Part shown: piece after piece, positions 34,301 through 48,600 of the stretch | How the letters are laid out: each line of letters opens with the position of its first letter | How positions within the stretch are numbered: position 1 is the stretch's first letter | Assembly (NCBI RefSeq): GCF_051014445.1 | Contig: NW_027488408.1 | Coordinates: 78,024 to 142,023 of the forward strand | Source: Colletes latitarsis | Taxonomy: Eukaryota; Arthropoda; Insecta; Hymenoptera; Colletidae | Direction of reading: 5' to 3' | DNA length: 64,000 nt | Program-made: the position numbers and the translations under genes | Notes under the pieces: model-generated | Database searches by the model: none | The model's input: only the letters and a program-made list of their open reading frames with translations | What the model was told of the DNA's origin: nothing

Positions 34301-36300
34301 TGGTTTTGATCAATATTTTAGATGATAACGCATGTTACGTCTGGGATAGGTCTGGGATCTGCCCTCATCAGACTCATACCTTCGCATTCTTCACATGCTT
34401 GTTGAACAGATCCTGGGATTTTCTGGTTTGGAGCACGTAGTAATGTGGTACCATACTGAAACAGTCCATTAAACCTGGTCTCGATCAATATTTTAGACGA
34501 TAACGCATGTTAGGTCTTTGTTAGGCCTGGGACTTACCCTCATCAGACTCATACTTTCGCATATTTCTCATACCTGTAGGCAGATACGTTGCTTTTTCTG
34601 GATTGGATCACATACTGATGTAGTACCACACTGAAACAGTCAATTATACCTGGTCTCGATCAATATTTTAGAGCATAACGCATGTTAGGCCTGGGTTAGG
34701 TCCAGGATTTGCCAGCATCAGGCTCACACTTTCGCATATTCCTCAAACTTGTTGGCCAGATTCTGTGCTTTCACTGGTTTGGATCACGTAGTAATGTTGT
34801 ACCGCACTGAAACAGTCAATTCAACCTGGTCTCGATAAATATTTTAGATGATAACGCATGTTAGGTCTAGGTTAAGCCTGGGTTTTGCCCTCATCAGACT
34901 GATACTTTCGCATATTTCTCATACTTATTGGCCAGATCCTGGCATTTTTTCTGGTCTGGATCACGTAGTAATGTGGTACCACACTGAATCAGTCAATTAA
35001 ACCTGGTCTTGATAAATATTTTAGAGGATAACGCATGATAGGTCTAGGTTACGCCTGGGATTTGCCCTCATCAGGCTCATACTTTTGCATTATTCACATA
35101 CTTGATGTACAGATCCTGGAATTTTTCTGGTTTGAACCACGTGGTAATGTGGTACCACACTGAAACAGTCCATGAAACCTAGTCTGTGTCAATATTGTAA
35201 AGGATATCGCATGTTAGGTCTGGGTTAGGTCTGGGATTTGCCCTCATGCGGCTCATACATTCTCATATTTCTCATACTTGTTGGCCTGATCCTGGGCTTT
35301 CATAGGTCCGGATCTCGCAGTAATGTGGTACCACACTGAAACAGTCCATTAAACCTGGTTTCGATGAATATTCTAGAGGATACACCATGTTAGGTCTAGG
35401 TTAGGCCTGGGATTTGCCCTCATCAGGCTCATACTTTTGCATTCTTCACATACTTGTTGAACGGATCCTTGTGTTTTTCCCTTATTTGGATCACGTAGTA
35501 ATGTGGTACCACACTGAAACATTCAATTAAACCTAGTCTTGATAAATATTTTAGAGGATAACGCATGTTAGGTCTGGGATAGGCCTGGGATTTGTCATCA
35601 TCAGGCTCATTGTTTCGCATATTTCTCAAACTTGTTGGCCAGATTCTGTGCTTTCACTGGTTTGGATCACGTAGTAATGTTGTACCGCCGTGAAACAGTC
35701 AATTCAACCTGGTCTCGATAAATATTTTAGATGATAACGCATGTTAGGTCTAGGTTAGGCCTGTGATTTGCCCTCATCAGACTCATACTTTCGCATATTT
35801 CTCATACTTGTTGGCCAGATCCATAGCTTTTTCTGGATTGGATCACATCCTGATGTAGTACCACACTGAAACAGTCAATTCAACCTGGTTTCGATGAATA
35901 TTTTAGATGATAACGCATGTCAGGTCTAGGTTAGGCCTGGGATTTGCCCTCATCAGACCCATACTTTCGCATTCCTCACATACTTGTTGTACAGATCCTG
36001 GGTTTTTTCAGGTTTGAATCACGTGGTAATGTGGTACCACACTGAAACAGTCCATAAAACCTAGTCTCGGTCAATATTTTAGAGGATAACGCATGTTAGG
36101 TCTGGGTTAGGTCCAGGATTTGCTCGCATTTGGCTCATACTTTCGCATATTTCTCATACTTGTTGGCCAGATCCTGGGCTTTTTCTGGTTTGGTTCACGT
36201 AGTAATGTGGTACCACTCTGAAACGGTCGATTAAACCTGGTTTCGATCAATATTTTAGATGATAACGCATGTTAGGTCTGGGTTAGGGATAGGATTTGCC
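22300..36300. repeat. Satellite, diverged central stretch
   Basis: About 80 monomers of the same family with more private substitutions. A variant box (CGCCGGTTAGGACACGG) occurs here, for example near 27.8, 28.15, 28.5 and 33.97 kb. Local repeats still occur: two adjacent near-identical monomers at about 34.16 and 34.34 kb, a pair at about 27.78 and 28.13 kb, and blocks at about 24.1 and 29.4 kb sharing a TTTGGCCTGG variant. A 4-bp duplication (GTTAGTTAGG) is at about 23945. No gene or insertion was seen. Confidence 0.8.
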
Positions 36301-39300
36301 CTCATCAGACCCATACTTTCGCATTCATCACATACTTCTTGAACAGATCCTGGGTTTTTTCAGGTTTGGATCACGTAGTAATGTGGTACCACACTGAAAC
36401 AGTTATTTAAACCTGGATACGACCAATATTTTAGAGGATACACCATGTTAGGTCTAGGTTAGGCCTGGGATTTTCCCTCATCAGACACATACTTTCGCAT
36501 TCTTCACATACTTGTTGAACGGATCCTGGGTTTTTTCAGGTTTGTATCACGTAGTAATGTGGTACCACACTGAAACATTCAATTAAACCTGGTGTTGATA
36601 AATATTTTAGAGGATAACGCATGTTAGGTCTGGGTTAGGTCTAGGATTTGCCCTCATCAGGCTCATACTTTCGCATATTTCTCATACTTGATGGCCTGAT
36701 CCTGTGCTTTTTCTGGTTTGGATCCCGTAGTAATGTGGTACCACACTGAAGCAGTCCATTAATCCTGGTTTCGATCAATATTTTTGAGGATAACGCATGT
36801 TAGGTCTAGGTTAGGCCCGGGATTTGCCCTCATCAGGGTCATATTTCCGCGTTCTTCACATACTTGTTGAACAGATCCTGGGTATTTTTCAGGCTTGGAG
36901 CAGGCAGTAATGTGGCACCACACTGAAACAGTCGGTTAAACCTGGTTTCGATCAATATCTTAGATGATAGCGCTAGTTATCTCTGGGATAGGTCTGGGAT
37001 TTGCCTCGTCAGGCTCATACTTTCGCATTCTTCACATACTTGTTGAACGGATCCTGGGTTTTTTCTGGTTTGGATCACGTAGTAATGTGGTATCACACTG
37101 AAACAGTCCATTAAACCTGGTTTCGATCAATATTTTAGAGAATAACGCATGTTAGGTCTTGGTTAGGTCTGGGATTTGCTCTCATCAGGCTCGCACTTTC
37201 GCATATTTCTCATAGTTGATGGCCAGATTCTGGGCTTTTTCTGGTTTGGATCACGTAGTAATGTGGTACCACACTGAAATAGTCGATTAAACCTGGTTTC
37301 TATCAATATTTTTGAGGGTAACGCATGTTAGGTCTAGGTTAGGCCTGGGATTTTCCCTCATCAGAAACATACTTTCGCATTCTTCACATACTTGTTGAAC
37401 GGATCCTGGGTTTTTTCAGGTTTGGATCACGTAGTAATGTGGTACCACACTGAAACATTCAATTAAACCTGGTCTTGATAAATATTTTAGAGGATAACGC
37501 ATGTTTGGTCTGGGTTAGGTCTAGGATTTGCCCTCATCAGGCTCCTACTTTCGCATATTTCTCATACTTGATGGCTAGATCCAGGGCTTTTTCTGGATTG
37601 GATCACTTAGTAATGTGGTACCACACTGAAACAGTAAATGAAACCCAGTTGCGATCGTTATTTTAGAGGATAACGCATGTTAGGTCTAAGTTAGGCCTGG
37701 GATTTTCCCTCATCAGACACATACTTTCGCATTCTTCACATACTTGTTGAACGTATCCTGGGTTTTTTCTGGTTTGGATCACGTAGTAATGTGGCACCAC
37801 ACTGAAACTGTCGATTAAACCTGCTTTCGATGAATATTTTTGAGAATAACTCATGTTAGGTCTAGGTTAGGTCTGGGATTTGCTCTTATCAGGCTCGTAC
37901 TTTCGCAAATTTCTCATACTTGATGGCCAGATTCTGTGCTTTTTCTGGTTTGGATCACGTAGTAATGTGGTACCACACTGAAACAGTCCATTAAACCTGG
38001 TTTCGATCAATATTTTAGAGGATAACTCATGTTATGTCTAGGATAGGTCTGGGATTTGCCCTCATCACGCTCATAGTTTCGCGTTTTTCACATACTTGTT
38101 GAACAGATCCTGGGTTTTTTCTGGTTTCGAACATGTAGTAATGTGGTACCACACTGGAACAGTCCATTAAACATGGTTTCGATCAGTATTTTACAGAATA
38201 ACGCATGTTAGGTCTTGGTTAGGTCTGGGATTTGCTCTCAGCAGGCTCGTACTTTCGCATATTTCTCATAGTTGATGGCCAGATTCTGTGCTTATTCTGG
38301 TTTGGATCACGTAGTAATGTGGTACCACACTGAAACAGTCGATTAAACCTGGTTTCTAACAATATTTTTGAGGGTAACGCATGTTAGGTCTAGGTTAGGC
38401 CTGGGATTTTCCCTCATCCGACACATACTTTCGCATTCTTCACATACTTGTTGAACGGATCCTGGGTTTTTTCTGGTTTGGATCACGTAGTAATGTGGTA
38501 GCACACTGAAACAGTTCACTAAACCTGGTTTCGATCAATATTTTAGAGGATAACGCATGTTATGTCTAGGTTAGGCCTGGGATTTGCCCTCATGAGACAC
38601 ATTCTTTCGCATTCTCCACATACTTGTTGAACAGATCCTGGGTTTTTTCAGGTTTGGGCACATAGTAATGTGGTACCACACTGAAACAATCAATTAAACC
38701 TTGTCTTGATAAATATTTTAGAGGATAACACATGTTAGGTCTGGGTTAGGTCTAGGATTTGCCCTCATCAGGCTCATGCTTTCGCAAATATCTCATACTT
38801 GATGGCTAGATCGAGGGCTTTTTCTGGATTGGATCACGTAGTAATGTGGTAGCACACTGAAACAGTCCATTAAACCTGGTTTCGATCAATATCTAAGATG
38901 ATAACGCTAGTTATGTCTGGGATAGGTCTGGGATTTGCCCTCGTCAGACTCATACTTTCGCATTCTTCACATACTTGTTGAACGTATCCTGGGTTTTTTC
39001 TGGTTTGGATCACGTAGTAATGTGGTACCACACTGAAACAGTCGATTAAACCTGGTTTCGATCAATATTTCAGAGAATAACGCATGTTAGGTCTTGGTTA
39101 GGTCTGGGATTTGCTCTCATCAGGCTCGTACTTTCGCAAATTTCTCATACTTGATGGCCTGATTCTGTGCTTTTTCTGGTTTGGATCCCGTAGTAATGTG
39201 GTACCACACTGAAACAGTCCATTAAACCTGGTTTCGATCAATATATTAGAGGATAACACATGTTAGGTCTAAGTTAGGCCTGGGATTTTCCCTCATCAGA

Positions 39301-42300
39301 CATATACTTTCGCATTCTTCACATACTTGTTGAACGTATCCTGGGCTTTTTCTGGTTTGGATCACGTAGTAATGTGGCACCACACTGAAATAGTCGATTA
39401 AACCTGGTTTCTATCAATATTTTTGAGGGTAACGCATGTTAGGTCTAGGTTAGGCCTGGGATTTTCCCTCATCAGACACATACTTTCGCATTCTTCACAT
39501 ACTTGTTGAACGGATCCTGGGTTTTTTCAGGTTTGTATCACGTAGTAATGTGGTACCACACTGAAACATTCAATTAAACCTGGTCTTGATAAATATTTTA
39601 GAGGATAACGCATGTTAGGTCTGGGTTAGGTCTAGGATTTGCCCTCATCAGGCTCATACTTTCGCATTCTCCACATACTTGTTGAACAGATCCTGGGTTT
39701 TTTCAGGTTTGGACACATAGTAATGTGGTACCACACTGAAACATTCAATTAAACCTGGTTTCGATCAATATCTAAGATGATAACGCTAGTTATGTCTGGG
39801 ATAGGTCTGGGATTTGCCCTCGTCAGACTCATACTTTCGCATTCTTCACATACTTGTTGAACGTATCCTGGGTTTTTTCAGGTTTGTATCACGTAGTAAT
39901 GTGGTACCACACTGAAACATTCAATTAAACCTGGTCTTGATAAATATTTTAGAGGATAACGCATGTTAGGTCTGGGTTAGGTCTAGGATTTGCCCTCATC
40001 AGGCTCATACTTTCGTATTCTCCACATACTTGTTGAACAGATCCTGGGTTGTTTCAGGTTTGGACACATAGTAATGTGGTACCACACTGAAACATTCAAT
40101 TAAACCTGGTCTTGATAAATATTTTAGAGGATAACACATGTTAGGTCTGTGTTAGGTCTAGGATTTTCCCTCATCAGGCTCATACTTTCGCAAATATCTC
40201 ATACTTGATGGCTAGATCCAGGGCTTTTTCTGGATTGGATCACGTAGTAATGTGGTAGCACACTGAAACAGTCCATTAAACCTGGTTTCGATCAATATCT
40301 AAGATGATAACGCTAGTTATGTCTGGGATAGGTCTGGGATTTGCCCTCGTCAGGCTCATACTTTCGCATTCTTCACATACTTGTTGAACGTATCCTGGGT
40401 TTTTTCTGGTTTGGATCACGTAGAAATGTGGTACCACACTGAAACTGTCGATTAAACCTGCTTTCGATCAATATTTTTGAGAATAACTCATGTTAGGTCT
40501 AGGTTAGGTCTGGGATTTGCTCTCATCAGGCTCGTACTTTCGCAAATTTCTCATACTTGATGGCCTGATTCTGTGCTTTTTCTGGTTTGGATCCCGTAGT
40601 AATGTGGTACCACACTGAAACAGTCCATTAAACCTGGTTTCGATCAATATCTAAGATGATAACGCTAGTTATGTCTGGGATAGGTCTGGGATTTGCCCTC
40701 GTCAGGCTCATACTTTCGCATTCTTCACATACTTGTTGAACGTATCCTGGGTTTTTTCTGGTTTGGATCACGTAGAAATGTGGTACCACACTGAAACTGT
40801 CGATTAAACCTGGTTTCGATCAATATTTCAGAGAATAACGCATGTTAGGTCTTGGTTAGGTCTGGGATTTGCTCTCATCAGGCTCGTACTTTCGCAAATT
40901 TCTCATACTTGATGGCCTGATTCTGTGCTTTTTCTGGTTTGGATCCCGTAGTAATGTGGTACCACACTGAAACAGTCCATTAAACCTGGTTTCGATCAAT
41001 ATATTAGAGGATAACGCATGTTAGGTCTAAGTTAGGCCTGGGATTTTCCCTCATCAGACATATACTTTCGCATTCTTCACATACTTGTTGAACGTATCCT
41101 GGGCTTTTTCTGGTTTGGATCACGTAGTAATGTGGCACCACACTGAAATAGTCGATTAAACCTGGTTTCTATCAATATTTTTGAGGGTAACGCATGTTAG
41201 GTCTAGGTTAGGCCTGGGATTTTCCCTCATCAGACACATACTTTCGCATTCTTCACATACTTGTTGAACGGATCCTGGGTTTTTTCAGGTTTGTCTCACG
41301 TAGTAATGTGGTACCACACTGAAACATTCAATTAAACCTGGTCTTGATAAATATTTTAGAGGATAACGCATGTTAGGTCTGGGTTAGGTCTAGGATTTGC
41401 CCTCATCAGGCTCATACTTTCGCATTCTCCACATACTTGTTGAACAGATCCTGGGTTTTTTCAGGTTTGGACACATACTAATGTGGTACCACAGTGAAAC
41501 ATTCAATTAAACCTGGTCTTGATAAATATTTTAGAGGATAACACATGTTAGGTCTAGGTTAGGTCTGGGATTTGCTCTCATCAGGCTCGTACTTTCGCAA
41601 ATTTCTCATACTTGATGGCCTGATTCTGTGCTTTTTCTGGTTTGGATCCCGTAGTAATGTGGTACCACACTGAAACAGTCCATTAAACCTGGTTTCGATC
41701 AATATCTAAGATGATAACGCTAGTTATGTCTGGGATAGGTCTGGGACTTGCCCTCGTCAGACTCATACTTTCGCATTCCTCACATACTTGTTGAACGTAT
41801 CCTGGGTTTTTTCTGGTTTGGATCACGTAGTAATGTGTTACCACACTGAAACTGTCGATTAAACCTGCTTTCGATCAATATTTTTGAGAATAACTCATGT
41901 TAGGTCTAGGTTAGGTCTGGGATTTGCTCTCATCAGGCTCGTACTTTCGCAAATTTCTCATACTTGATGGCCTGATTCTGTGCTTTTTCTGGTTTGGATC
42001 CTGTAGTAATGTGGTACCACACTGAAACAGTCGATTAAACCTGGTTTCTAACAATATTTTTGAGGGTATCGCATGTAATGTCTAGGTTAGGCCTGTGATT
42101 TGCCCTCATCAGACACATACTTTCGCATTCTTCACATACTTGTTGAACAGATCCTGGGTTTTTTCAGGTTTGGACACAGAGTAATGTGGTACCACACTGA
42201 AACATTCAATTAAACCTGGTCTTGATAAATATTTTAGAGGATAACACATGTTAGGTCTGGGTTAGGTCTAGGATTTGCCCTCATCAGGCTCATACTTTCG

Positions 42301-42640
42301 CATTCTCCACATACTTGTTGAACAGATCCTGGGTTTTTTCAGGTTTGCACACATAGTAATGTGGTACCACACTGAAACATTCAATTAAACCTGGTCTTGA
42401 TAAATATTTTAGAGGATAACACATGTTAGGTCTGGGTTAGGTCTAGGATTTGCCCTCATCAGGCTCATACTTTCGCAAATATCTCATACTTGATGGCTAG
42501 ATCCAGGGCTTTTTCTGGATTGGATCACGTAGTAATGTGGTAGCACACTGAAACAGTCCATTAAACCTGGTTTCGATCAATATCTAAGATGATAACGCTA
42601 GTTATGTCTGGGATAGGTCTGGGATTTGCCCTCGTCAGGC
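36300..42640. repeat. Satellite, homogenised block including the copy of the window's end
   Basis: Monomers here again resemble those at 6-17 kb. 38011 to about 39370 matches 62642-64000 at an offset of 24631 bp (140 monomers), sharing rare variants such as CTCAGCAGGCTCG and ATTTTACAGAATAACG. Blocks at 39.5-41.5 kb are re-used at 45.1-49.6 kb; a private ACACATACTA/ACAGTGAAAC pair occurs at 41471 and 49560. No gene seen. Confidence 0.8.
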
Positions 42641-45600
42641 TCATACTTTCGCATTCTTCACATACTTGTTGAACGGATCCTGGGTTTTTTCTGGTTTGGA
42701 TCACGTAGTAATGTGGTACCACACTGAAACTGTCGATTAAACCTGCTATCGATCAATATTTTTGAGAATATCTCATGTTAGGTCTAGGTTAGGTCTGGGA
42801 TTTGCTCTCATCAGGCTCGTACTTTCTCAAATTTCTCATACTTGATGGCCTGATTCTGTGCTTTTTCTGGTTTGGATCCTGTAGTAACGTGGTACTACAC
42901 TGAAACAGTCCATTAAACCTGGTTTCGATCAATATATTAGAGGATAACGCATGTTATGTCTAGGTTAGGCCTGTGATTTGCCCTCATCAGACGCATACTT
43001 TCGCATTCTGCACATACTTGTTGAACGGATCCTGGGTTTTTTCTGGTTTGGATCACGTAGCAATGTGGTAGCACACTGAAACAGTCCATTAAACCTGGTT
43101 TCGATCAATATTTTAGAGGATAACGCATGTTCTGTCTAGGTTAGGCCTGGGATTTGTCCTCATCAGACACATATTTTCGCATTCTTCACATACTTGTTGA
43201 ACGGATCGTGGGTTTTTTCCGGTTTGGATCACGTAGTAATGTGATAGCACACTGAAACAGTCCATTAAACCTGGTTTCGATCAATATTTTAGAGGATAAC
43301 GCATGTTAGGTCTAGGTTAGGCCTGGGATTTTCCCTCATCAGACACATACTTTCGCATTCTTCACATACTTGTTGAACGGATCCTGGGTATTTTTCTAGT
43401 TTGGATCACGTAGTGATGTGGTACCACACTGAAACAGTCCATTAAACCTGGTTTCGATCAATATTTTTGAGGATAACGCATGTTAGATCTAGGTTAGGCC
43501 TGGGATTTGCCCTCATCAGACACATCCTTTCGCATTCGTCACATACTTGTTGAACGGATCCTGGGTTTTTTGTGGTTTGGATCACGTAGTAATGCGGTAC
43601 CACACTGAAACATTCAATTAAACCTGGTCTTGATAAATGTTTTAGAGGATAACGCATGTTGGGTCTGGGATAGGTCTGGGATTTGCCTTCATCAGGCTCA
43701 TAGTTTCGCGTTTTTCACATACTTGTTGAACAGATCCTGGGTTTTTTCTGTTTTGGATCACGTAGTAATGTGGTACCACACTGAAACAGTCGATTAAACC
43801 TGGTTTCGATCAATATTTTAGAGGATAACGCATGTTCTGTCTAGGTTAGGCCTGGGATTTGCCCTCATCAGACACATACTTTCGCATTTTCCACATACAT
43901 GTTGAACAGATCCTGGGTTTTTTGTGGTTTGGATCACGTATTAATGTGGTACCACACTGAAACATTCAATTAATCCTGGTCTTGATAAATATTTTATAGG
44001 ATAACGCATGTTAGGTCTGGGTTGGGTCTAGGATTTGCCCTCATCAGGCTCATACTTTCGCATGTTACTCATACTTGATGGCTAGATCCAGGGTCTTTTT
44101 CTGGATTGGATCACGTAGTAATGTGGTACCACACTGAAACAGTCAATTAAACCTGGTTTCCATCAATATTTTAGAGGACAACGCAAGTTAGGTCTGGGAT
44201 AGTTCTGGGATTTGCCCTCATCGGGGTCATATTTTCGTGTTCTTCACATACTTGTTGAACGGATCCTGGGTTTTTTGTGGTTTGGATCACGTAGTAATGT
44301 GGTACCACACTGAAACATTCAATTAAACCTGGTCTTGATAAATATTTTGAGGATAACGCATGTTAGGTCTGGGATGGGTCTGGGATTTGCCCTCATCAGG
44401 CTCATGCTTTCGCAAATATCTCATACTTGATGGCTAGATCGAGGGCTTTTTCTGGATTGGATCACGTAGTAATGTGGTAGCACACTGAAACAGTCCATTA
44501 AACCTGGTTTCGATCAATATCTAAGATGATAACGCTAGTTATGTCTGGGATAGGTCTGGGATTTGCCCTCGTCAGACTCATACTTTCGCATTCTTCACAT
44601 ACTTGTTGAACGTATCCTGGGTTTTTTCTGGTTTGGATCACGTAGTAATGTGGTACCACACTGAAACAGTCGATTAAACCTGGTTTCGATCAATATTTCA
44701 GAGAATAACGCATGTTAGGTCTTGGTTAGGTCTGGGATTTGCTCTCATCAGGCTCGTACTTTCGCAAATTTCTCATACTTGATGGCCTGATTCTGTGCTT
44801 TTTCTGGTTTGGATCCCGTAGTAATGTGGTACCACACTGAAACAGTCCATTAAACCTGGTTTCGATCAATATATTAGAGGATAACGCATGTTAGGTCTAA
44901 GTTAGGCCTGGGATTTTCCCTCATCAGACATATACTTTCGCATTCTTCACATACTTGTTGAACGTATCCTGGGCTTTTTCTGGTTTGGATCACGTAGTAA
45001 TGTGGCACCACACTGAAATAGTCGATTAAACCTGGTTTCTATCAATATTTTTGAGGGTAACGCATGTTAGGTCTAGGTTAGGCCTGGGATTTTCCCTCAT
45101 CAGACACATACTTTCGCATTCTTCACATACTTGTTGAACGGATCCTGGGTTTTTTCAGGTTTGTATCACGTAGTAATGTGGTACCACACTGAAACATTCA
45201 ATTAAACCTGGTCTTGATAAATATTTTAGAGGATAACGCATGTTAGGTCTGGGTTAGGTCTAGGATTTGCCCTCATCAGGCTCATACTTTCGCATTCTCC
45301 ACATACTTGTTGAACAGATCCTGGGTTTTTTCAGGTTTGGACACATAGTAATGTGGTACCACACTGAAACAGTCCATTAAACCTGGCTTCGATCAATATC
45401 TAAGATGATAACGCTAGTTATGTCTGGGATAGGTCTGGGATTTGCCCTCGTCAGACTCATACTTTCGCATTCTTCACATACTTGTTGAACGTATCCTGGG
45501 TTTTTTCAGGTTTGTATCACGTAGTAATGTGGTACCACACTGAAACATTCAATTAAACCTGGTCTTGATAAATATTTTAGAGGATAACGCATGTTAGGTC

Positions 45601-48600
45601 TGGGTTAGGTCTAGGATTTGCCCTCATCAGGCTCATACTTTCGCATTCTCCACATACTTGTTGAACAGATCCTGGGTTTTTTCAGGTTTGGACACATAGT
45701 AATGAAGTACCACACTGAAACATTCAATTAAACCTGGTCTTGATAAATATTTTAGAGGATAACACATGTTAGGTCTGTGTTAGGTCTAGGATTTTCCCTC
45801 ATCAGGCTCATACTTTCGCAAATATCTCATACTTGATGGCTAGATCCAGGGCTTTTTCTGGATTGGATCACGTAGTAATGTGGTAGCACACTGAAACAGT
45901 CCATTAAACCTGGTTTCGATCAATATCTAAGATGATAACGCTAGTTATGTCTGGGATAGGTCTGGGATTTGCCCTCGTCAGGCTCATACTTTCGCATTCT
46001 TCACATACTTGTTGAACGTATCCTGGGTTTTTTCTGGTTTGGATCACGTAGAAATGTGGTACCACACTGAAACTGTCGATTAAACCTGCTTTCGATCAAT
46101 ATTTTTGAGAATAACTCATGTTAGGTCTAGGTTAGGTCTGGGATTTGCTCTCATCAGGCTCGTACTTTCGCAAATTTCTCATACTTGATGGCCTGATTCT
46201 GTGCTTTTTCTGGTTTGGATCCCGTAGTAATGTGGTACCACACTGAAACAGTCCATTAAACCTGGTTTCGATCAATATCTAAGATGATAACGCTAGTTAT
46301 GTCTGGGATAGGTCTGGGATTTGCCCTCGTCAGGCTCATACTTTCGCATTCTTCACATACTTGTTGAACGTATCCTGGGCTTTTTCTGGTTTGGATCACG
46401 TAGAAATGTGGTACCACACTGAAACTGTCGATTAAACCTGGTTTCGATCAATATTTCAGAGAATAACGCATGTTATGTCTTGGTTAGGTCTGGGATTTGC
46501 TCCCATCAGGCTCGTACTTTCGCAAATTTCTCATACTTGATGGCCTGATTCTGTGCTTTTTCTGGTTTGGATCCCGTAGTAATGTGGTACCACACTGAAA
46601 CAGTCCATTAAACCTGGTTTCGATCAATATATTAGAGGATAACGCATGTTAGGTCTAAGTTAGGCCTGGGATTTTCCCTCATCAGACATATACTTTCGCA
46701 TTCTTCACATACTTGTTGAACGTATCCTGGGCTTTTTCTGGTTTGGATCACGTAGTAATGTGGCACCACACTGAAATAGTCGATTAAACCTGGTTTCTAT
46801 CAATATTTTTGAGGGTAACGCATCTTAGGTCTAGGTTAGGCCTGGGATTTTCCCTCATCCGACACATACTTTCGCATTCTTCACATACTTGTTGAACGGA
46901 TCCTGGGTTTTTTCTGGTTTGGATCACGTAGTAATGTGGTAGCACACTGAAACAGTTCACTAAACCTGGTTTCGATCAATATTTTAGAGGATAACGCATG
47001 TTATGTCTAGGTTAGGCCTGGGATTTGCCCTCATGAGACACATTCTTTCGCATTCTCCACATACTTGTTGAACAGATCCTGGGTTTTTTCAGGTTTGGGC
47101 ACATAGTAATGTGGTACCACACTGAAACAATCAATTAAACCTGGTCTTGATAAATATTTTAGAGGATAACACATGTTAGGTCTGGGTTAGATCTAGGATT
47201 TGCCCTCATCAGGCTCATGCTTTCGCAAATATCTCATACTTGATGGCTAGATCGAGGGCTTTTTCTGGATTGGATCACGTAGTAATGTGGTAGCACACTG
47301 AAACAGTCCATTAAACCTGGTTTCGATCAATATCTAAGATGATAACGCTAGTTATGTCTGGGATAGGTCTGGGATTTGCCCTCGTCAGACTCATACTTTC
47401 GCATTCTTCACATACTTGTTGAACGTATCCTGGGTTTTTTCTGGTTTGGATCACGTAGTAATGTGGTACCACACTGAAACAGTCGATTAAACCTGGTTTC
47501 GATCAATATTTCAGAGAATAACGCATGTTAGGTCTTGGTTAGGTCTGGGATTTGCTCTCATCAGGCTCGTACTTTCGCAAATTTCTCATACTTGATGGCC
47601 TGATTCTGTGCTTTTTCTGGTTTGGATCCCGTAGTAATGTGGTACCACACTGAAACAGTCCATTAAACCTGGTTTCGATCAATATATTAGAGGATAACGC
47701 ATGTTAGGTCTAAGTTAGGCCTGGGATTTTCCCTCATCAGGCTCATACTTTCGCATTCTCCACATACTTGTTGAACAGATCCTGGGTTTTTTCAGGTTTG
47801 GACACATAGTAATGTGGTACCACACTGAAACATTCAATTAATTCTGGTTTCAATCAATATCTAAGATGATAACGCTAGTTATGTCTGGGATAGGTCTGGG
47901 ATTTGCCCTCGTCAGACTCATACTTTCGCATTCTTCACATACTTGTTGAACGTATCCTGGGTTTTTTCAGGTTTGTATCACGTAGTAATGTGGTACCACA
48001 CTGAAACATTCAATTAAACCTGGTCTTGATAAATATTTTAGAGGATAACGCATGTTAGTTCTGGGTTAGGTCTAGGATTTGCCCTCATCAGGCTCATACT
48101 TTCGCATTCTCCACATACTTGTTGAACAGATCCTGGGTTTTTTCAGGTTTGGACACATAGTAATGAAGTACCACACTGAAACATTCAATTAAACCTGGTC
48201 TTGATAAATATTTTAGAGGATAACACATGTTAGGTCTGTGTTAGGTCTAGGATTTTCCCTCATCAGGCTCATACTTTCGCAAATATCTCATACTTGATGG
48301 CTAGATCCAGGGCTTTTTCTGGATTGGATCACGTAGTAATGTGGTAGCACACTGAAACAGTCCATTAAACCTGGTTTCGATCAATATCTAAGATGATAAC
48401 GCTAGTTATGTCTGGGATAGGTCTGGGATTTGCCCTCGTCAGGCTCATACTTTCGCATTCTTCACATACTTGTTGAACGTATCCTGGGTTTTTTCTGGTT
48501 TGGATCACGTAGAAATGTGGTACCACACTGAAACTGTCGATTAAACCTGCTTTCGATCAATATTTTTGAGAATAACTCATGTTAGGTCTAGGTTAGGTCT

